Source of the DNA: CAYNJG01 sp965216885
GTDB taxonomy: Bacteria > Planctomycetota > Planctomycetia > Pirellulales > Pirellulaceae
Reading direction: 5' to 3'
Assembly (NCBI GenBank): GCA_965216885.1
Contig: OZ244209.1
Location: 3,844,001 to 3,908,000, forward strand
DNA: 64,000 bases
Made by a program: the position numbers and the translations under genes. How positions within the stretch are numbered: the stretch's first letter is position 1; the number at the start of each line of letters is the position of its first letter. This document shows, one piece after another, positions 54,164-63,800 of this stretch. Below the pieces are notes generated by a model, which saw only the letters and a program-made list of their open reading frames with translations, did not search any database and had not been told where the DNA came from.

Positions 54164-55027
54164 TTACGGAGCCTCTTCTATCGCTGCAGCCTGCGGCGCG
54201 GGTGATATCGATGCGTCGCCCATCGCAACATTCTTCCTGGATACGCCCGTCGCGTCGCCGAATTTCAGCTTGTAGTGGCGAATCCACAGATGGGTGGCAG
54301 GAACTCCAATTGCCGTTGGCAAAATCCAGGGGATCAATTGGTAAGCGCCCGACAACTGAAAGCCAAGGTTCTCGCCCAGCCAACGTGATGTGAACACCAT
54401 CCCGGCGGTATGAAAGGCGATCCCGCAGCCCAACATGCACTCCATGTGCTTGTACCACCACGACATCGTTAGCTCGCGCGGATTCAGGTGAAACTGACGC
54501 CGCTGCTTCATCTCCATGACCGGAATCAGCGGCACGCCGACCGCCAGCCAGTGGTACGAGCCACCTCCGCCAGCCAACCGAAATCCGCCGTAGGCAATCA
54601 ATGCGACCGCGGCCAGGGGCAGCGAGTACAACCAGAAACTCATCTCCCAGTTGCGATAAACTTCCGCCGATTGGTGGCGCGTTCGAACCACACGCATCCC
54701 CGTTCGCATTTCACCCAGAACGATCCACGCCAGGAACGCCAACATCAACAGAAAGAACTGCACGAACTGAATTCTCGCCAACTCCTCCGCCGAAATTCCC
54801 GGCCGATCCATGAAGGCAAAATCGTGCGGTGTCAGCAGGTAACGGGCACACGTAAACAAAGCCGTTGATGCCACGTAGTACAAACTCCATTCGAAAATAC
54901 GGCCGGCGATCACGTGAGCCCGACCGCCTTTCTTCGCGAACACCGGAATCCAGAACGCGACGACGCCCAACAGGCCGACGGCAATATGCGAACGCCTGAG
55001 CAGTAAATACAGCATCTCATAATTCAT
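54164..55027 (-). CDS. Multi-pass membrane protein, DUF2306-like
   Basis: A 287-residue membrane protein with about seven hydrophobic helices. The start (RRSHIAVGLLGVVAFWIPVF, then KKGGRAHVIAGRIFEW) has the HxxxG and KGxxxHxxxGR pattern that I associate with DUF2306-like proteins, whose His residues may bind heme. It starts with an ATGA overlap of the PadR gene, so the regulator probably controls it. Function unknown. Confidence 0.7.
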   Translation of the reverse strand: MNYEMLYLLLRRSHIAVGLLGVVAFWIPVFAKKGGRAHVIAGRIFEWSLYYVASTALFTCARYLLTPHDFAFMDRPGISAEELARIQFVQFFLLMLAFLAWIVLGEMRTGMRVVRTRHQSAEVYRNWEMSFWLYSLPLAAVALIAYGGFRLAGGGGSYHWLAVGVPLIPVMEMKQRRQFHLNPRELTMSWWYKHMECMLGCGIAFHTAGMVFTSRWLGENLGFQLSGAYQLIPWILPTAIGVPATHLWIRHYKLKFGDATGVSRKNVAMGDASISPAPQAAAIEEAP

Positions 55028-55602
55028 GATGATCCCCGCTTTTTTCGCTTGTCCTGTTTGATTCTGTTCTTGACGATGTCCATCGATTCATCGCACCAAT
55101 CGACCTTTGCCTGCAACGATTTGACACCCATGCCCAGGCTCAGCATCTCGTGGAATTCGACAATCGAGAGTTTGCGTTGCTTGCTGTCCGCTTCCACTTC
55201 CTCGCACGCACCGCGCAGAATTCCCAGTACCGCCGCGAACTCCTCGCGAAGTTGTTGCAGGAATTCCAGTGTGGCATCGAGGTCGTTCAGCTCGCCCATG
55301 TAGATAATCTGCCCGATGTAGGCGAATCGCTCATTCCCAATCGCGGGCCCGGAACGCAGCCACTCGTGCAATACTTCGGCACCTGCCTTCGTGCGTTCAT
55401 AAACGCGGCGATCGGGCCCCTTCGGAGAAGGCTCCAATCGACTCTCCAGCCAGCCGCGTTTCTCCATCCGCTTCAGCGTTGGGTAAATCTGGCTCAGTTC
55501 CGCCGACCAGAAATGCTTCGCGCCCATCTCGAACTCATGCCGCAAGTCGTAACCGCTGCAGGCGTTGCGCAACATACCGAGGAGGACACATTCAAGGCTC
55601 AT
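55024..55602 (-). CDS. PadR-family transcriptional regulator
   Basis: A 192-residue repressor. The winged helix reads ECVLLGMLRNACSGYDLRHEFE, the recognition helix LSQIYPTLKRMEKRGWLES and the wing RVYERTKAGAEVL. A C-terminal helical domain (130-180) is the Vir-type dimerisation part. Its stop overlaps the next gene, so the pair forms an operon. The start ATG sits only six bases from a very good -10 box, so the transcript is probably leaderless. Confidence 0.92.
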   Translation of the reverse strand: MSLECVLLGMLRNACSGYDLRHEFEMGAKHFWSAELSQIYPTLKRMEKRGWLESRLEPSPKGPDRRVYERTKAGAEVLHEWLRSGPAIGNERFAYIGQIIYMGELNDLDATLEFLQQLREEFAAVLGILRGACEEVEADSKQRKLSIVEFHEMLSLGMGVKSLQAKVDWCDESMDIVKNRIKQDKRKKRGSS

Positions 55603-55608
55603 GCCCGA

Positions 55609-55636
55609 ACTATATCAATCTTGCTATAGAAGTCAA
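55609..55636 (-). promoter_or_regulatory. Near-consensus sigma-70 promoter giving a leaderless PadR mRNA
   Basis: On the minus strand TTGACT, a 16-base spacer and TATAGT, then six bases and the ATG of the PadR gene. The dyad CTATAT...ATATAG overlaps both boxes and is a probable PadR operator, so the pair likely represses itself. Confidence 0.75.
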
Positions 55637-55667
55637 TATATAGCTGGCGTTCCGCTGAAGTCCGCCG

Positions 55668-56327
55668 CTACAGCCTGTCGAGATCTTCTGGTGTGTCGAC
55701 GTCCAGCGCTGCTTCCGGACATGGCAGCAAATGCGTTAGCGCCTGCTGGAGAATCCGCTTCGCACCCGAGTTGCCCGAGAGCCCTTCAAGCTGCGAAAAG
55801 AGCGTGCCATCAAAACAGGCTGGAACTCCCGGCGAACCATCGGCCATCTCCGTCGCGGAAGCTGCGTAGTGTCCATCGTCCAGTGCCGCCAGCAAACGTT
55901 GTAGATGCTCCATGGGCACCAGCGGCTGATCACAGACCTGCATCAAAATGCGGTCGACCTGATGTCGCCGCACGACGTTCACCCCCGCCGCGATACTGGT
56001 TCCAACTCCGTCGGCCCAGTTTTGGTTTTTGACAATCACGCAATCTTGCTCGTCCAGAACCGCACCCACTTCCGCGGCGTTGGCGCCCACGACGACGACG
56101 ACCGGACGACAGCCAACCTGAATTGCTTTTTGCACGGCGCGGCATACTAGCGGCTGATCGCCGTACCGCACGAGTTGTTTGGGTCGCCCCAACCGCCGCG
56201 ATTCCCCGGCCGCAAGCACGATCCCCGCGACCGTTGGCGATCTGGCCTGCGTCTCAGCTCGTGCCTCAGCTCGTGCCTCAGCTTTTGAGTCCGCAATCGC
56301 TCCGTCGCCCTGATCAGCTTTCGTCAC
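55668..56327 (-). CDS. MocA-like nucleotidyltransferase (molybdenum cofactor cytidylyltransferase family)
   Basis: A 219-residue enzyme. The N-terminal signature GIVLAAGESRRLGRPKQLV and the acidic metal site MQVCDQPLVP (residues about 130-140) fit MocA/MobA-type NTP transferases. The first 30 residues are a low-complexity Ala/Glu/Arg repeat (AEARAEARAET) encoded by a 12-bp tandem repeat. It overlaps the upstream HEAT-like gene by 4 bases, and together with XdhC and the MobA-like gene it points to molybdenum enzymes. Confidence 0.8.
   Translation of the reverse strand: MTKADQGDGAIADSKAEARAEARAETQARSPTVAGIVLAAGESRRLGRPKQLVRYGDQPLVCRAVQKAIQVGCRPVVVVVGANAAEVGAVLDEQDCVIVKNQNWADGVGTSIAAGVNVVRRHQVDRILMQVCDQPLVPMEHLQRLLAALDDGHYAASATEMADGSPGVPACFDGTLFSQLEGLSGNSGAKRILQQALTHLLPCPEAALDVDTPEDLDRL
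56251..56286 (-). repeat. 12-bp in-frame tandem repeat in the MocA-like gene
   Basis: Three copies of GCCTCAGCTCGT (with small changes in the first and last) encode the AEAR unit at the N-terminus. Copy-number changes would be in frame. Confidence 0.85.
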
Positions 56328-57205
56328 CGCTTCTTCGCCTGTTCACGATGTGCGGCGATGAACTGGTCGATCTTGCGAAGCAGCTGTTTTTTGGTCCGCA
56401 ACCATTCTTCGGTTGGCGGCTTGGCAGCCTTGATCTTCTCGATCACTTCCAGGCGGCGTTTTTCGGCATGATCTTCTTTCGACCGGAACGCCTCCAGCTC
56501 CGGCAACGCAAACTGCGCGGTGGCTCCAAAGGTATTGAGGCACGAGACCGCCATCGCGTTGAACCATTTATCCTCGGACCGCAGCAGTGGCAGGATCAGC
56601 TCGACGCTGGCGGGATTATCGCTATCGAGCCCCGCAAGGTTCATGGCTGCGTAGCCGCGCGTCGTCGACTCTTCCTTCAGCCCCGCGACGTAGCGTGCCC
56701 GCATGTCCTGCAACCCCAACAATTCCACGTTCGGAGGAATCTTCAGTTTGCTCATGTCGGTTGACGGCTCGATGTAGACGTAGATTGTGGGATGCTCGTC
56801 AAAGATATCGACCTTGCTCTCGTTGCGTTTGAACATCGCGGCCGCGATCCCCCCGACGACGTGGAGCCGCCAGTTAGAATCCTGCTCTTTTGCCCCATCG
56901 AACAACGGATCCTTCGAGGTGATCGGCAGTAGCACGACCTGGTATTTCTCCAGCTTGGCCTCGACGAACTTCTGAATCGAAAGGCTGATCGCCGTCTCGT
57001 CGCCCTTGTAGTACATGTTCTCATTTCCGTTTACCCACACCTGCAACACGCGGTGCTTGTCGTTGACGACATTCAGGAGACCGGGCCACTCCTTGTAGTT
57101 GTCCGCAAGGTCCTTGTTGCCTTTCACGGAAGTCATCATGGCGATGGACGGAGTCGCAATTTGCAGGCAGCCGAGCAGCGCAAGGATTCGCAGGTCGATT
57201 TTCAT
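56324..57205 (-). CDS. Secreted hypothetical protein with HEAT-like end
   Basis: A 293-residue protein with a signal peptide (RILALLGCLQIATPSIA). Residues 25-150 are a mixed alpha/beta domain unknown to me; 170-265 hold helical pairs such as MNLAGLDSDNPASVELILPL and WFNAMAVSCLNTFG that resemble HEAT repeats; the end is Lys-rich. It is coupled to the MocA-like gene by a 4-base overlap. Role unknown. Confidence 0.65.
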   Translation of the reverse strand: MKIDLRILALLGCLQIATPSIAMMTSVKGNKDLADNYKEWPGLLNVVNDKHRVLQVWVNGNENMYYKGDETAISLSIQKFVEAKLEKYQVVLLPITSKDPLFDGAKEQDSNWRLHVVGGIAAAMFKRNESKVDIFDEHPTIYVYIEPSTDMSKLKIPPNVELLGLQDMRARYVAGLKEESTTRGYAAMNLAGLDSDNPASVELILPLLRSEDKWFNAMAVSCLNTFGATAQFALPELEAFRSKEDHAEKRRLEVIEKIKAAKPPTEEWLRTKKQLLRKIDQFIAAHREQAKKR

Positions 57206-57601
57206 GGGTCGATCCGATCATTTTGGAGGCCAGAAACCAGAACTCAGTGAATGCATCATTCGCAGTGTAAGCCAGCCTGGTGCAACTCGACGCACATGTT
57301 GCTTCCGCTGCATCACACCCGATTGGCGATTGGACGCACTAGCTGCGTGATTCGTTCCCGGGGAAGGACTCTCGTGGCATTTCTTGCACCCATCGGCGAG
57401 TTGCTATCGTACGAAATACGCTAACAACCGCCCGTTTGACGCCAACGACGATCAGCTTGGCACAATTCCAATCGTACGCATTCTGCCGGGTAGCAGTGTC
57501 AGAGTGGTCACCGAAAGATGTGTAATCGCTGACAGCAGTGCCTGCCGAAGAAGAAAATATCACTTTTCTTCATTAGCAAGTTCTTGCTACACAAGGCAGT
57601 T
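57206..57601. other. Intergenic region between divergent genes
   Basis: 396 bases with no supported gene. A hairpin GAAGAAAA-TATCAC-TTTTCTTC at 57550-57571 lies 30 bases before the next start, close enough to affect its translation. Confidence 0.4.
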
Positions 57602-58894
57602 ATGTCACCCAGACGATCACAGAGCGTGGATCGTCGTCGGCGCGTTCTTGTCGACGATTCCCGCAATGAAGCCGCTCCCGCGAGACCACGTATCTATCGT
57701 GGCGACTCCGAGGGCCCGCTCCCGCGCTATAACTTTGCCGCGTTACAGGCGATCAATGCGCCGATATCGCGATACATTCCACTCCGCCCCTACACGTTGC
57801 TGGTCTGGTTTCTCACAGGACTGATTCCCATCATGGGACTGCTCCTGCTCAATGAACTGCTGCCGGGCATTGCTGGCATCGTCGGCACTAAGGCGGCACG
57901 CGCGTTCGACCTGAACGCCAGCGGCAACCTGATGGCGTGGCTTTCCAGCGTGACGTTTGGTTTCGCCATCGCTGTCATGCTGGGAACCTACAGCGTACGG
58001 CGTTTTCGACGCGACGACTATCGAGGCCGCTTCACGGTCTGGCGTTGGGCGATCGCCGCGGCGGCGTTCGTCAGCATCGATGCGACCGTGGGTCTGCGCC
58101 ACATCTTTCAGGGTTTGTGCGAAACGCTCACACACTCAACGCTCTGGGGCGATGGCTCCATCTGGTGGGTTGGAACCTGGGCGATTGTGCTTGGGGCGAT
58201 GCTGGTACGTCTTGTCCTGGAAATGTCATCATCGCGACTGGCAGTCGGCTGGGCATTTGGTGCCGCAGCGTGTTATGCATGGGCCGGACTCGGCGAGCTC
58301 GATTTGCTGCCAATCCAGTCGCCCCATGTAGCTCGCACTTCCGAGCTCGCAGCCGTCCTGCTGGGACATCACTTCTTCCTGTTCTCGCTGGTGAATTATG
58401 CCCGCGAGGTCGTGCTGGAAGCGATGGGGCTCATGGAGTCCCCGGTCGTCCGCCGAGCAAAAACGCTGGCGGCGCGAGAAGCGAAACGAGCGAAGAAACA
58501 GACGACGTCGGCGAATCAGACGGCGAAAGCCAACGCTTCCAAATCGGCAACCAAGTCTCAAGTAAAAGCCGCACCCAAAGCAGAAACCACGTCGACGAAA
58601 TCGACCACCAAGGCCGCCGCCAAGTCGACCAAAAAGACGCGACAGGAGTCGTCCGACGAAGCACGCGACAACGTGGACGCGGACCGTGCCGTGAAACTAC
58701 GCACCGTCTCGCCGCCCGAAGAAGAGCGGCCAACGACGCAACGCCGCCCCTCCAAAGGTGCAAAGCCCAGGTTGACCGTTCACGACGAAGACTACGACAC
58801 CGATTACGACGACGAGGACCAGCCAAAGCTATCGAAGGCTGAACGTCGACGCCTGCGGAAAGAGCAAAAACGCCAGCAACGCAAGGCGGCCTAA
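57602..58894 (+). CDS. Multi-pass membrane protein with long charged tail
   Basis: A 430-residue protein from the ATG at 57602. About six transmembrane helices lie between 60 and 280 (LVWFLTGLIPIMGLLLLNEL, WAIVLGAMLVRLVLEM and others). The last 150 residues are highly charged, alternating Lys/Ala/Thr with an acidic patch (DEDYDTDYDDEDQP) and a Lys/Arg end. No enzyme motif. The tail might bind nucleic acid or ribosome. I recognise no family. Confidence 0.7.
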   Translation: MSPRRSQSVDRRRRVLVDDSRNEAAPARPRIYRGDSEGPLPRYNFAALQAINAPISRYIPLRPYTLLVWFLTGLIPIMGLLLLNELLPGIAGIVGTKAARAFDLNASGNLMAWLSSVTFGFAIAVMLGTYSVRRFRRDDYRGRFTVWRWAIAAAAFVSIDATVGLRHIFQGLCETLTHSTLWGDGSIWWVGTWAIVLGAMLVRLVLEMSSSRLAVGWAFGAAACYAWAGLGELDLLPIQSPHVARTSELAAVLLGHHFFLFSLVNYAREVVLEAMGLMESPVVRRAKTLAAREAKRAKKQTTSANQTAKANASKSATKSQVKAAPKAETTSTKSTTKAAAKSTKKTRQESSDEARDNVDADRAVKLRTVSPPEEERPTTQRRPSKGAKPRLTVHDEDYDTDYDDEDQPKLSKAERRRLRKEQKRQQRKAA

Positions 58895-59013
58895 CCGTTG
58901 AGCGGTAGAGCTACCTCGGCGTGGATCTAGCCGCCGAGTCGTGGCCTGTCGCCGATTAGCTGCCTGTGTGGCGGCCGTTTGACAGCGTGGCACGTCCGCA
59001 TCAGAATCGTGTC

Positions 59014-60090
59014 GTGCTAGAAATCATCAAACAACTACGTCTCGCGTGCGCCGAAGGTCGGCCGGTTGCATGGTGCCGTCTTGTTGAAACGCGGGGTTCC
59101 TCGCCGCAAAAGGCCGGTGCAACGATGCTGGTCTTCGAGGATGGCCAACAAGCCGGAACGCTGGGCGGTGGCTGTGTCGAGGCGGAAGTAAAACGTCACG
59201 CCATCACCGTTATGCGGGAAAGTAACGCGTCGGTCCAGACGTTTCAGCTCGATCACGACTACGGTTGGGATGACGGTCTGATTTGCGGCGGACGCATGAC
59301 CATTCTGATCCAGCCCCTCACCGACAGTGGTTGTCTCGACTACTTCGATGCGCTAATGAGTCTCGGCGAATCGGGCGCGGGCTTCACCGAAGCCATCGTC
59401 TATGACGCGGAGCGATCCAAACTCTCCGTTCCATCCAGTTTGCTGTTCGACGCCGCAGATCAACCACTTGCCGCCTTGAACGCGGATCCGGCCGCCGCGG
59501 AAACTGTCGCCGCGAATCTGCGTCCCATCGCACAGAGACCTCGTCCGTATGCCCACGAGGGCGTCGCCTACCTGCCATTGCTGCCCAGAAATCGATTGGT
59601 GATCGTGGGCGGCGGACACATCGGCCAGGCCGTCGCCAGTCTCGCGGTCGACCTTGAATTTGAAGTTTGCGTGACCGACGACCGGGAGAGCTACGTTAGC
59701 GATGACCGCTTTCCACACGTCGCCGAACGGATCGCCGGGCCGTGCCGGGAAGTCCTGCCATCGATTGACATCACCAGCGACACGTACTGTCTGGTCGTCA
59801 CGCGAGGCCACAATCACGATCAGGAAGCGCTGCAGCTACTGATCAATCGAGGTGCACGCTACGTCGGGATGATCGGCAGCCGCCGCAAAATCCGTCTGAT
59901 CTTTGACGAGTTGCTGGCCGACGGCGTATCGTCGGAATTGCTGGATCAGGTCCATGCTCCTGTCGGTATCGATATCGGCTCGCAGACCGTCGCAGAAATC
60001 GCAGTCAGCATTGCCGCCGAACTGGTTTCACATCGCAATTGCAACGGCCACGTCCCCGGACGCCCGGACCGTGTACTGACCGCGGACTAA
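59014..60090 (+). CDS. XdhC/CoxF-family molybdenum enzyme maturation protein
   Basis: A 358-residue protein. The N-terminal XdhC/CoxI part begins EIIKQLRLACAEGRP and has ETRGSSPQKAGATMLV and GTLGGGCVEAEV. The second half is a Rossmann fold with VIVGGGHIGQAVASLAV and MIGSRRKIRLIFDELLADG. XdhC binds molybdopterin and inserts it, often sulfurated, into xanthine dehydrogenase-type enzymes. The start is a GTG at 59014, which fits the family N-terminus; a GTG at 58966 is the alternative. No xdhA or xdhB is in the window. Confidence 0.9.
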   Translation: MLEIIKQLRLACAEGRPVAWCRLVETRGSSPQKAGATMLVFEDGQQAGTLGGGCVEAEVKRHAITVMRESNASVQTFQLDHDYGWDDGLICGGRMTILIQPLTDSGCLDYFDALMSLGESGAGFTEAIVYDAERSKLSVPSSLLFDAADQPLAALNADPAAAETVAANLRPIAQRPRPYAHEGVAYLPLLPRNRLVIVGGGHIGQAVASLAVDLEFEVCVTDDRESYVSDDRFPHVAERIAGPCREVLPSIDITSDTYCLVVTRGHNHDQEALQLLINRGARYVGMIGSRRKIRLIFDELLADGVSSELLDQVHAPVGIDIGSQTVAEIAVSIAAELVSHRNCNGHVPGRPDRVLTAD

Positions 60091-60104
60091 ACACGACCGA
60101 GCTC

Positions 60105-60134
60105 GATCACTCAGGATCACTCAGGATCACTCAC
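60105..60134. repeat. 10-bp tandem repeat x 3
   Basis: Three copies of GATCACTCAG (the last with G to C) lie between the XdhC stop and the next gene, the same kind of short intergenic array as at 3035 and 25562. Confidence 0.85.
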
Positions 60135-60168
60135 TCATTCAGTACCTTGCTTGCCCGGCAGGATGAAA

Positions 60169-60759
60169 ATGCCAACTCGCACCTTCGCGATCCTTCCGGC
60201 GGCCGGTCACAGTCGTCGCATGGGGCAGCCGAAACTGCTGCTTCCGTTTCGAGACGCGAGGCTGATTGACGCTGTGCTCAACGCGTGGGTCGCCAGTTCT
60301 GTTGAACGCACGGTCATCGTCGTGCGCAGCGGTGACAATGAACTGCACGATGCCTGTTCAAAATGGCCCGTCGACGTCCTGCGGCCGAAAGAAGATCCCG
60401 TCGACATGAAAGCTTCCATTCAGGCTGGCTTGCGATACATCCGCGACACTTTTTCGCCGGCGCCGACCGATACATGGCTGACCGCGCCCGCAGACCTGCC
60501 GCATATCGGCGCGCCGCTGATCGATCGCCTGATCGCCGAGAGCCGGCAGACTGCGAATATCGTCGCACCCATGTTTGGCGATCACCCCGGACATCCGATT
60601 CTGCTGCCGTGGAGCATGGCGGAGGACGTCTTCGCCATTCCGGAATCCGCAGGCCTGAAATGGCTGATGGACTCGCAGCCCGTTTCGTGGATTTCCTTTC
60701 CTGCGAACGAACGTCTACTCGACGCCGATACGCCGGAAGATTTCCGCCGTTTCAAATAG
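60169..60759 (+). CDS. MobA/MocA-like NTP transferase
   Basis: A 196-residue nucleotidyltransferase. ILPAAGHSRRMGQPKLLLPF is the nucleotide-binding start, TAPADLPHIGAPLIDRL the acidic metal site, and the end LLDADTPEDFRRF is typical of MocA/MobA-like proteins. The ATG at 60169 has AGGA five bases upstream, which makes it a better start than ATG at 60163. It follows XdhC by 78 bases, and the pair probably matures a molybdenum hydroxylase. Confidence 0.85.
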   Translation: MPTRTFAILPAAGHSRRMGQPKLLLPFRDARLIDAVLNAWVASSVERTVIVVRSGDNELHDACSKWPVDVLRPKEDPVDMKASIQAGLRYIRDTFSPAPTDTWLTAPADLPHIGAPLIDRLIAESRQTANIVAPMFGDHPGHPILLPWSMAEDVFAIPESAGLKWLMDSQPVSWISFPANERLLDADTPEDFRRFK

Positions 60760-60894
60760 CCGCTGCGGTTTTGCACGTAGGCTTCTCGCCGCGAACTTTC
60801 CAAAACTTTTTTGTTTCAGCGTTGCGCCCGATGTTTTCCGGGCACTAGGTCTCTAACGGTATCTCATGCCATTCCAGCTTAAACTGAGGCCAAC

Positions 60895-63800
60895 ATGAGC
60901 GACGACAGTAACGACCTGCCGCAACCACTTCCCACGACGCGAATAACGCCGCGTCCGCATGGGGAACATGCCGAAGACAGCCGCGTCGCCGAGCTCGTGG
61001 ATGGGTTCTTCGAAGCCCTGCAGCGAGGTGAGCATCCCAACGCCGATGAGCTCATCTCGCAACACCCGGACCTCGCCGATGAACTCCGCGATTGCCTGGA
61101 CGCGTTGCAGCTCATGCACCCATCGGGCGAATCGACCTCGCAGGCGTGCGAGTTACAGGAAATTGGCGACTTTCGTATCCTGCGCGAAGTCGGACGCGGC
61201 GGCATGGGCGTCGTGTACGAGGCCCAACAAATCTCGCTCAACCGCCGGGTGGCCTTGAAGATCCTGCGACATGCAATCGCCGACCGCGATGCCATGCAAC
61301 GGTTCCAACGCGAAGCGGAAACCGTCGCCAATCTACAGCATTCCAACATCGTGCCAATCTTCGCCGTCGGCGAGCAGGACGGGCAGCACTACTTTGCCAT
61401 GCAATTCATCGAAGGGCAGAGCCTCGCCGACCTGCAAACGAAAGCTGAAACGCCGCTCGACCCGATGGACATCGCCGATTGGGGACTGCAAACCGCCGAG
61501 GCGCTGGCGTATTCCCACGAACGCGACATCATTCATCGCGACGTCAAACCGTCCAATCTGATTCGTGACGAACAGGGAAAAGTCTGGCTCACGGACTTTG
61601 GTTTGGCGAAGCGTCTGGACGACGTGCAGCTGAGCATGACCGGTGCGATTCTGGGAACGCCTCGCTACATGAGCCCGGAACAGGCTTCGTCGATGCGACG
61701 ACCGGTCGACCATCGCACGGACATCTACAGCCTTGGTGCGACGCTCTACGAGTTGGCGACCGGCAAGCCTCTGTTTGATGCCGACACACCCCACCGCGCG
61801 CTGGGACAAATCATTTCGGATGATCCCGTTGCCCCACGAACAATTCGCCCCACGCTGCCGCGAGACCTTGAAACCATCATCACTCGTTGCATTTCCAAGC
61901 AGGCCAGCGACCGCTACACCAACGCCACCGACCTTGTATTCGACCTCCGCGCGTTTCTTGACGGTCGTCCCATCAAGGCACGACGGCCGACCGCATTACA
62001 GTTGGCACAACGTTGGTTCCGGAAGAACCAGCTTGCGGTGCACGTCGCGGCGACCGCAGCGGTGGTATCGATGATTGCGGTGTTGGCTGGCAGTTACGGA
62101 ATCCAGCACTATCGCTGGTCGCAGCTCGGCCGAATTCAATTTTCGCTGACGTCGCAGGGCGACGCGCCGGTCGTCGCGGAAATCCTGGACACCAACGGCA
62201 AAGCCGCCGTGCCACGATTCACCGTCCCCTCGCAGCAGCCCGTCGAAATCCCACGTGGCGATTACAAATTGCTGCTTCGTTCCAGCGGTGATCTGTCCGA
62301 ATCGTTTGATTTCTCTGTCTATCCCGAGCCGGGAAATCACAGCCTGAAAATTCACAAGCACAACCATCAAGCGTGGGACAAGGTGCCGGCCAACGGAATA
62401 TGGCGGCTATGGAACCGTCCTGGCGGCGAAGACATTGTCGCCTTCGATGGCGAAGGCGTTTCTCTGCTCGACGGCGAAACGTCCGACGAAATCTGGCGTG
62501 TCGAACTGGAGTCCAACCAACTCCTGCATGACCAATTGCGGGCTGCCCAATTCAACTGGGCGTGGGTTCCGCACATTTCGCACAACTCCCGATACGGGCA
62601 GGCACAACTCTGTCTGGACCCCGCCGGAAAATCGGTGGACGTGAATGCAGATGGTGTAGACGACTTGCTGTTGGCGTTGCACTATTTCCCCACGGTCTTG
62701 GCCCTGTCCGGAACCGATGGCGAACTGCTGTGGAGTTCGACCGTCCGTCCGCTGCCGATTGCCAACGATACGATCGTGTCAGAACAGACCGAGGACCAGA
62801 GGGTTCCGTTCCCGGACGCCGGAGCGATCCTGCATCAACCGTTGCTTCGTGACGCGAACGGAGATGCGGTGACCGATCTGATCGCCATGGCGGCGGTACT
62901 CGACGACAACGGGGACCTCGCGGTCTGCCTGACGGCAATCTCCGGTGCGGACGGCAGCCGTCTCTGGGAATTCGACGTCGCCGTGCCCAATCAGAAGGTC
63001 CAGGGCACCAATCATCCCTTCGCGGCGCAATGGTACACGTACGGCCCCGAAGATCTCTCGCGAAGCTGGCATGAACGCTGGGGAGATATCATCACACGTG
63101 ATGACAACGGCACAAGCGCAGCGACCGGCGAACTGGTGCCCTATGCGGCGGAAATGGTGAGCATCGACGGGCGCGACGAATTGATCTTCGTGGTTGATCA
63201 CGAATACATCGGCGTCGATCCACAGACCGGAAAAGAAGTCCGACGAGAGCAGCTGGGCTTTCTGCCTTCGCGACCGCCCATCATTTTTGCCAGCGACTCG
63301 GGCAAGCCAAACCTGATGTTGTGCGAGCAACTCCCCAACAAAGGCGCTGACCCTCAGCTGCGAGTGAGCGTTCGCGACCTCGCGACACGCAAGCTCCACT
63401 GGTCGCAGACCGTCGAAGCCAACTGGCGACACTGTGCGCCGGATACTGCCTCGCCGCACGATTGGCCGCTGCTGGAAGATCTGGACGGCGACGGAATCGT
63501 TGAGGTCATCCTGCCGGAGGGCAGCACGATGGGCGAAGCTCATTTTGAAATCATGCCGGCCGGCGGACTTCAGGTCCTTGATAGCCGCACGGGCGAGCGA
63601 AAATGGACCGATCCTGATACCGCCATCAACGCCGAATTTCAACTCAATCGGTTCGTTGTGGTCCGCGATCAGAACGACGATGGAGTTCGCGATATCGCGG
63701 CCGTAAGTTTTTACGCTCATCCATCCAGCGGCAGCCTCATTCGAGATCGACTGGTGGCCGTCTATGTCGATGTCTTCTCCGGCGCGAACGGAAAACGCCT

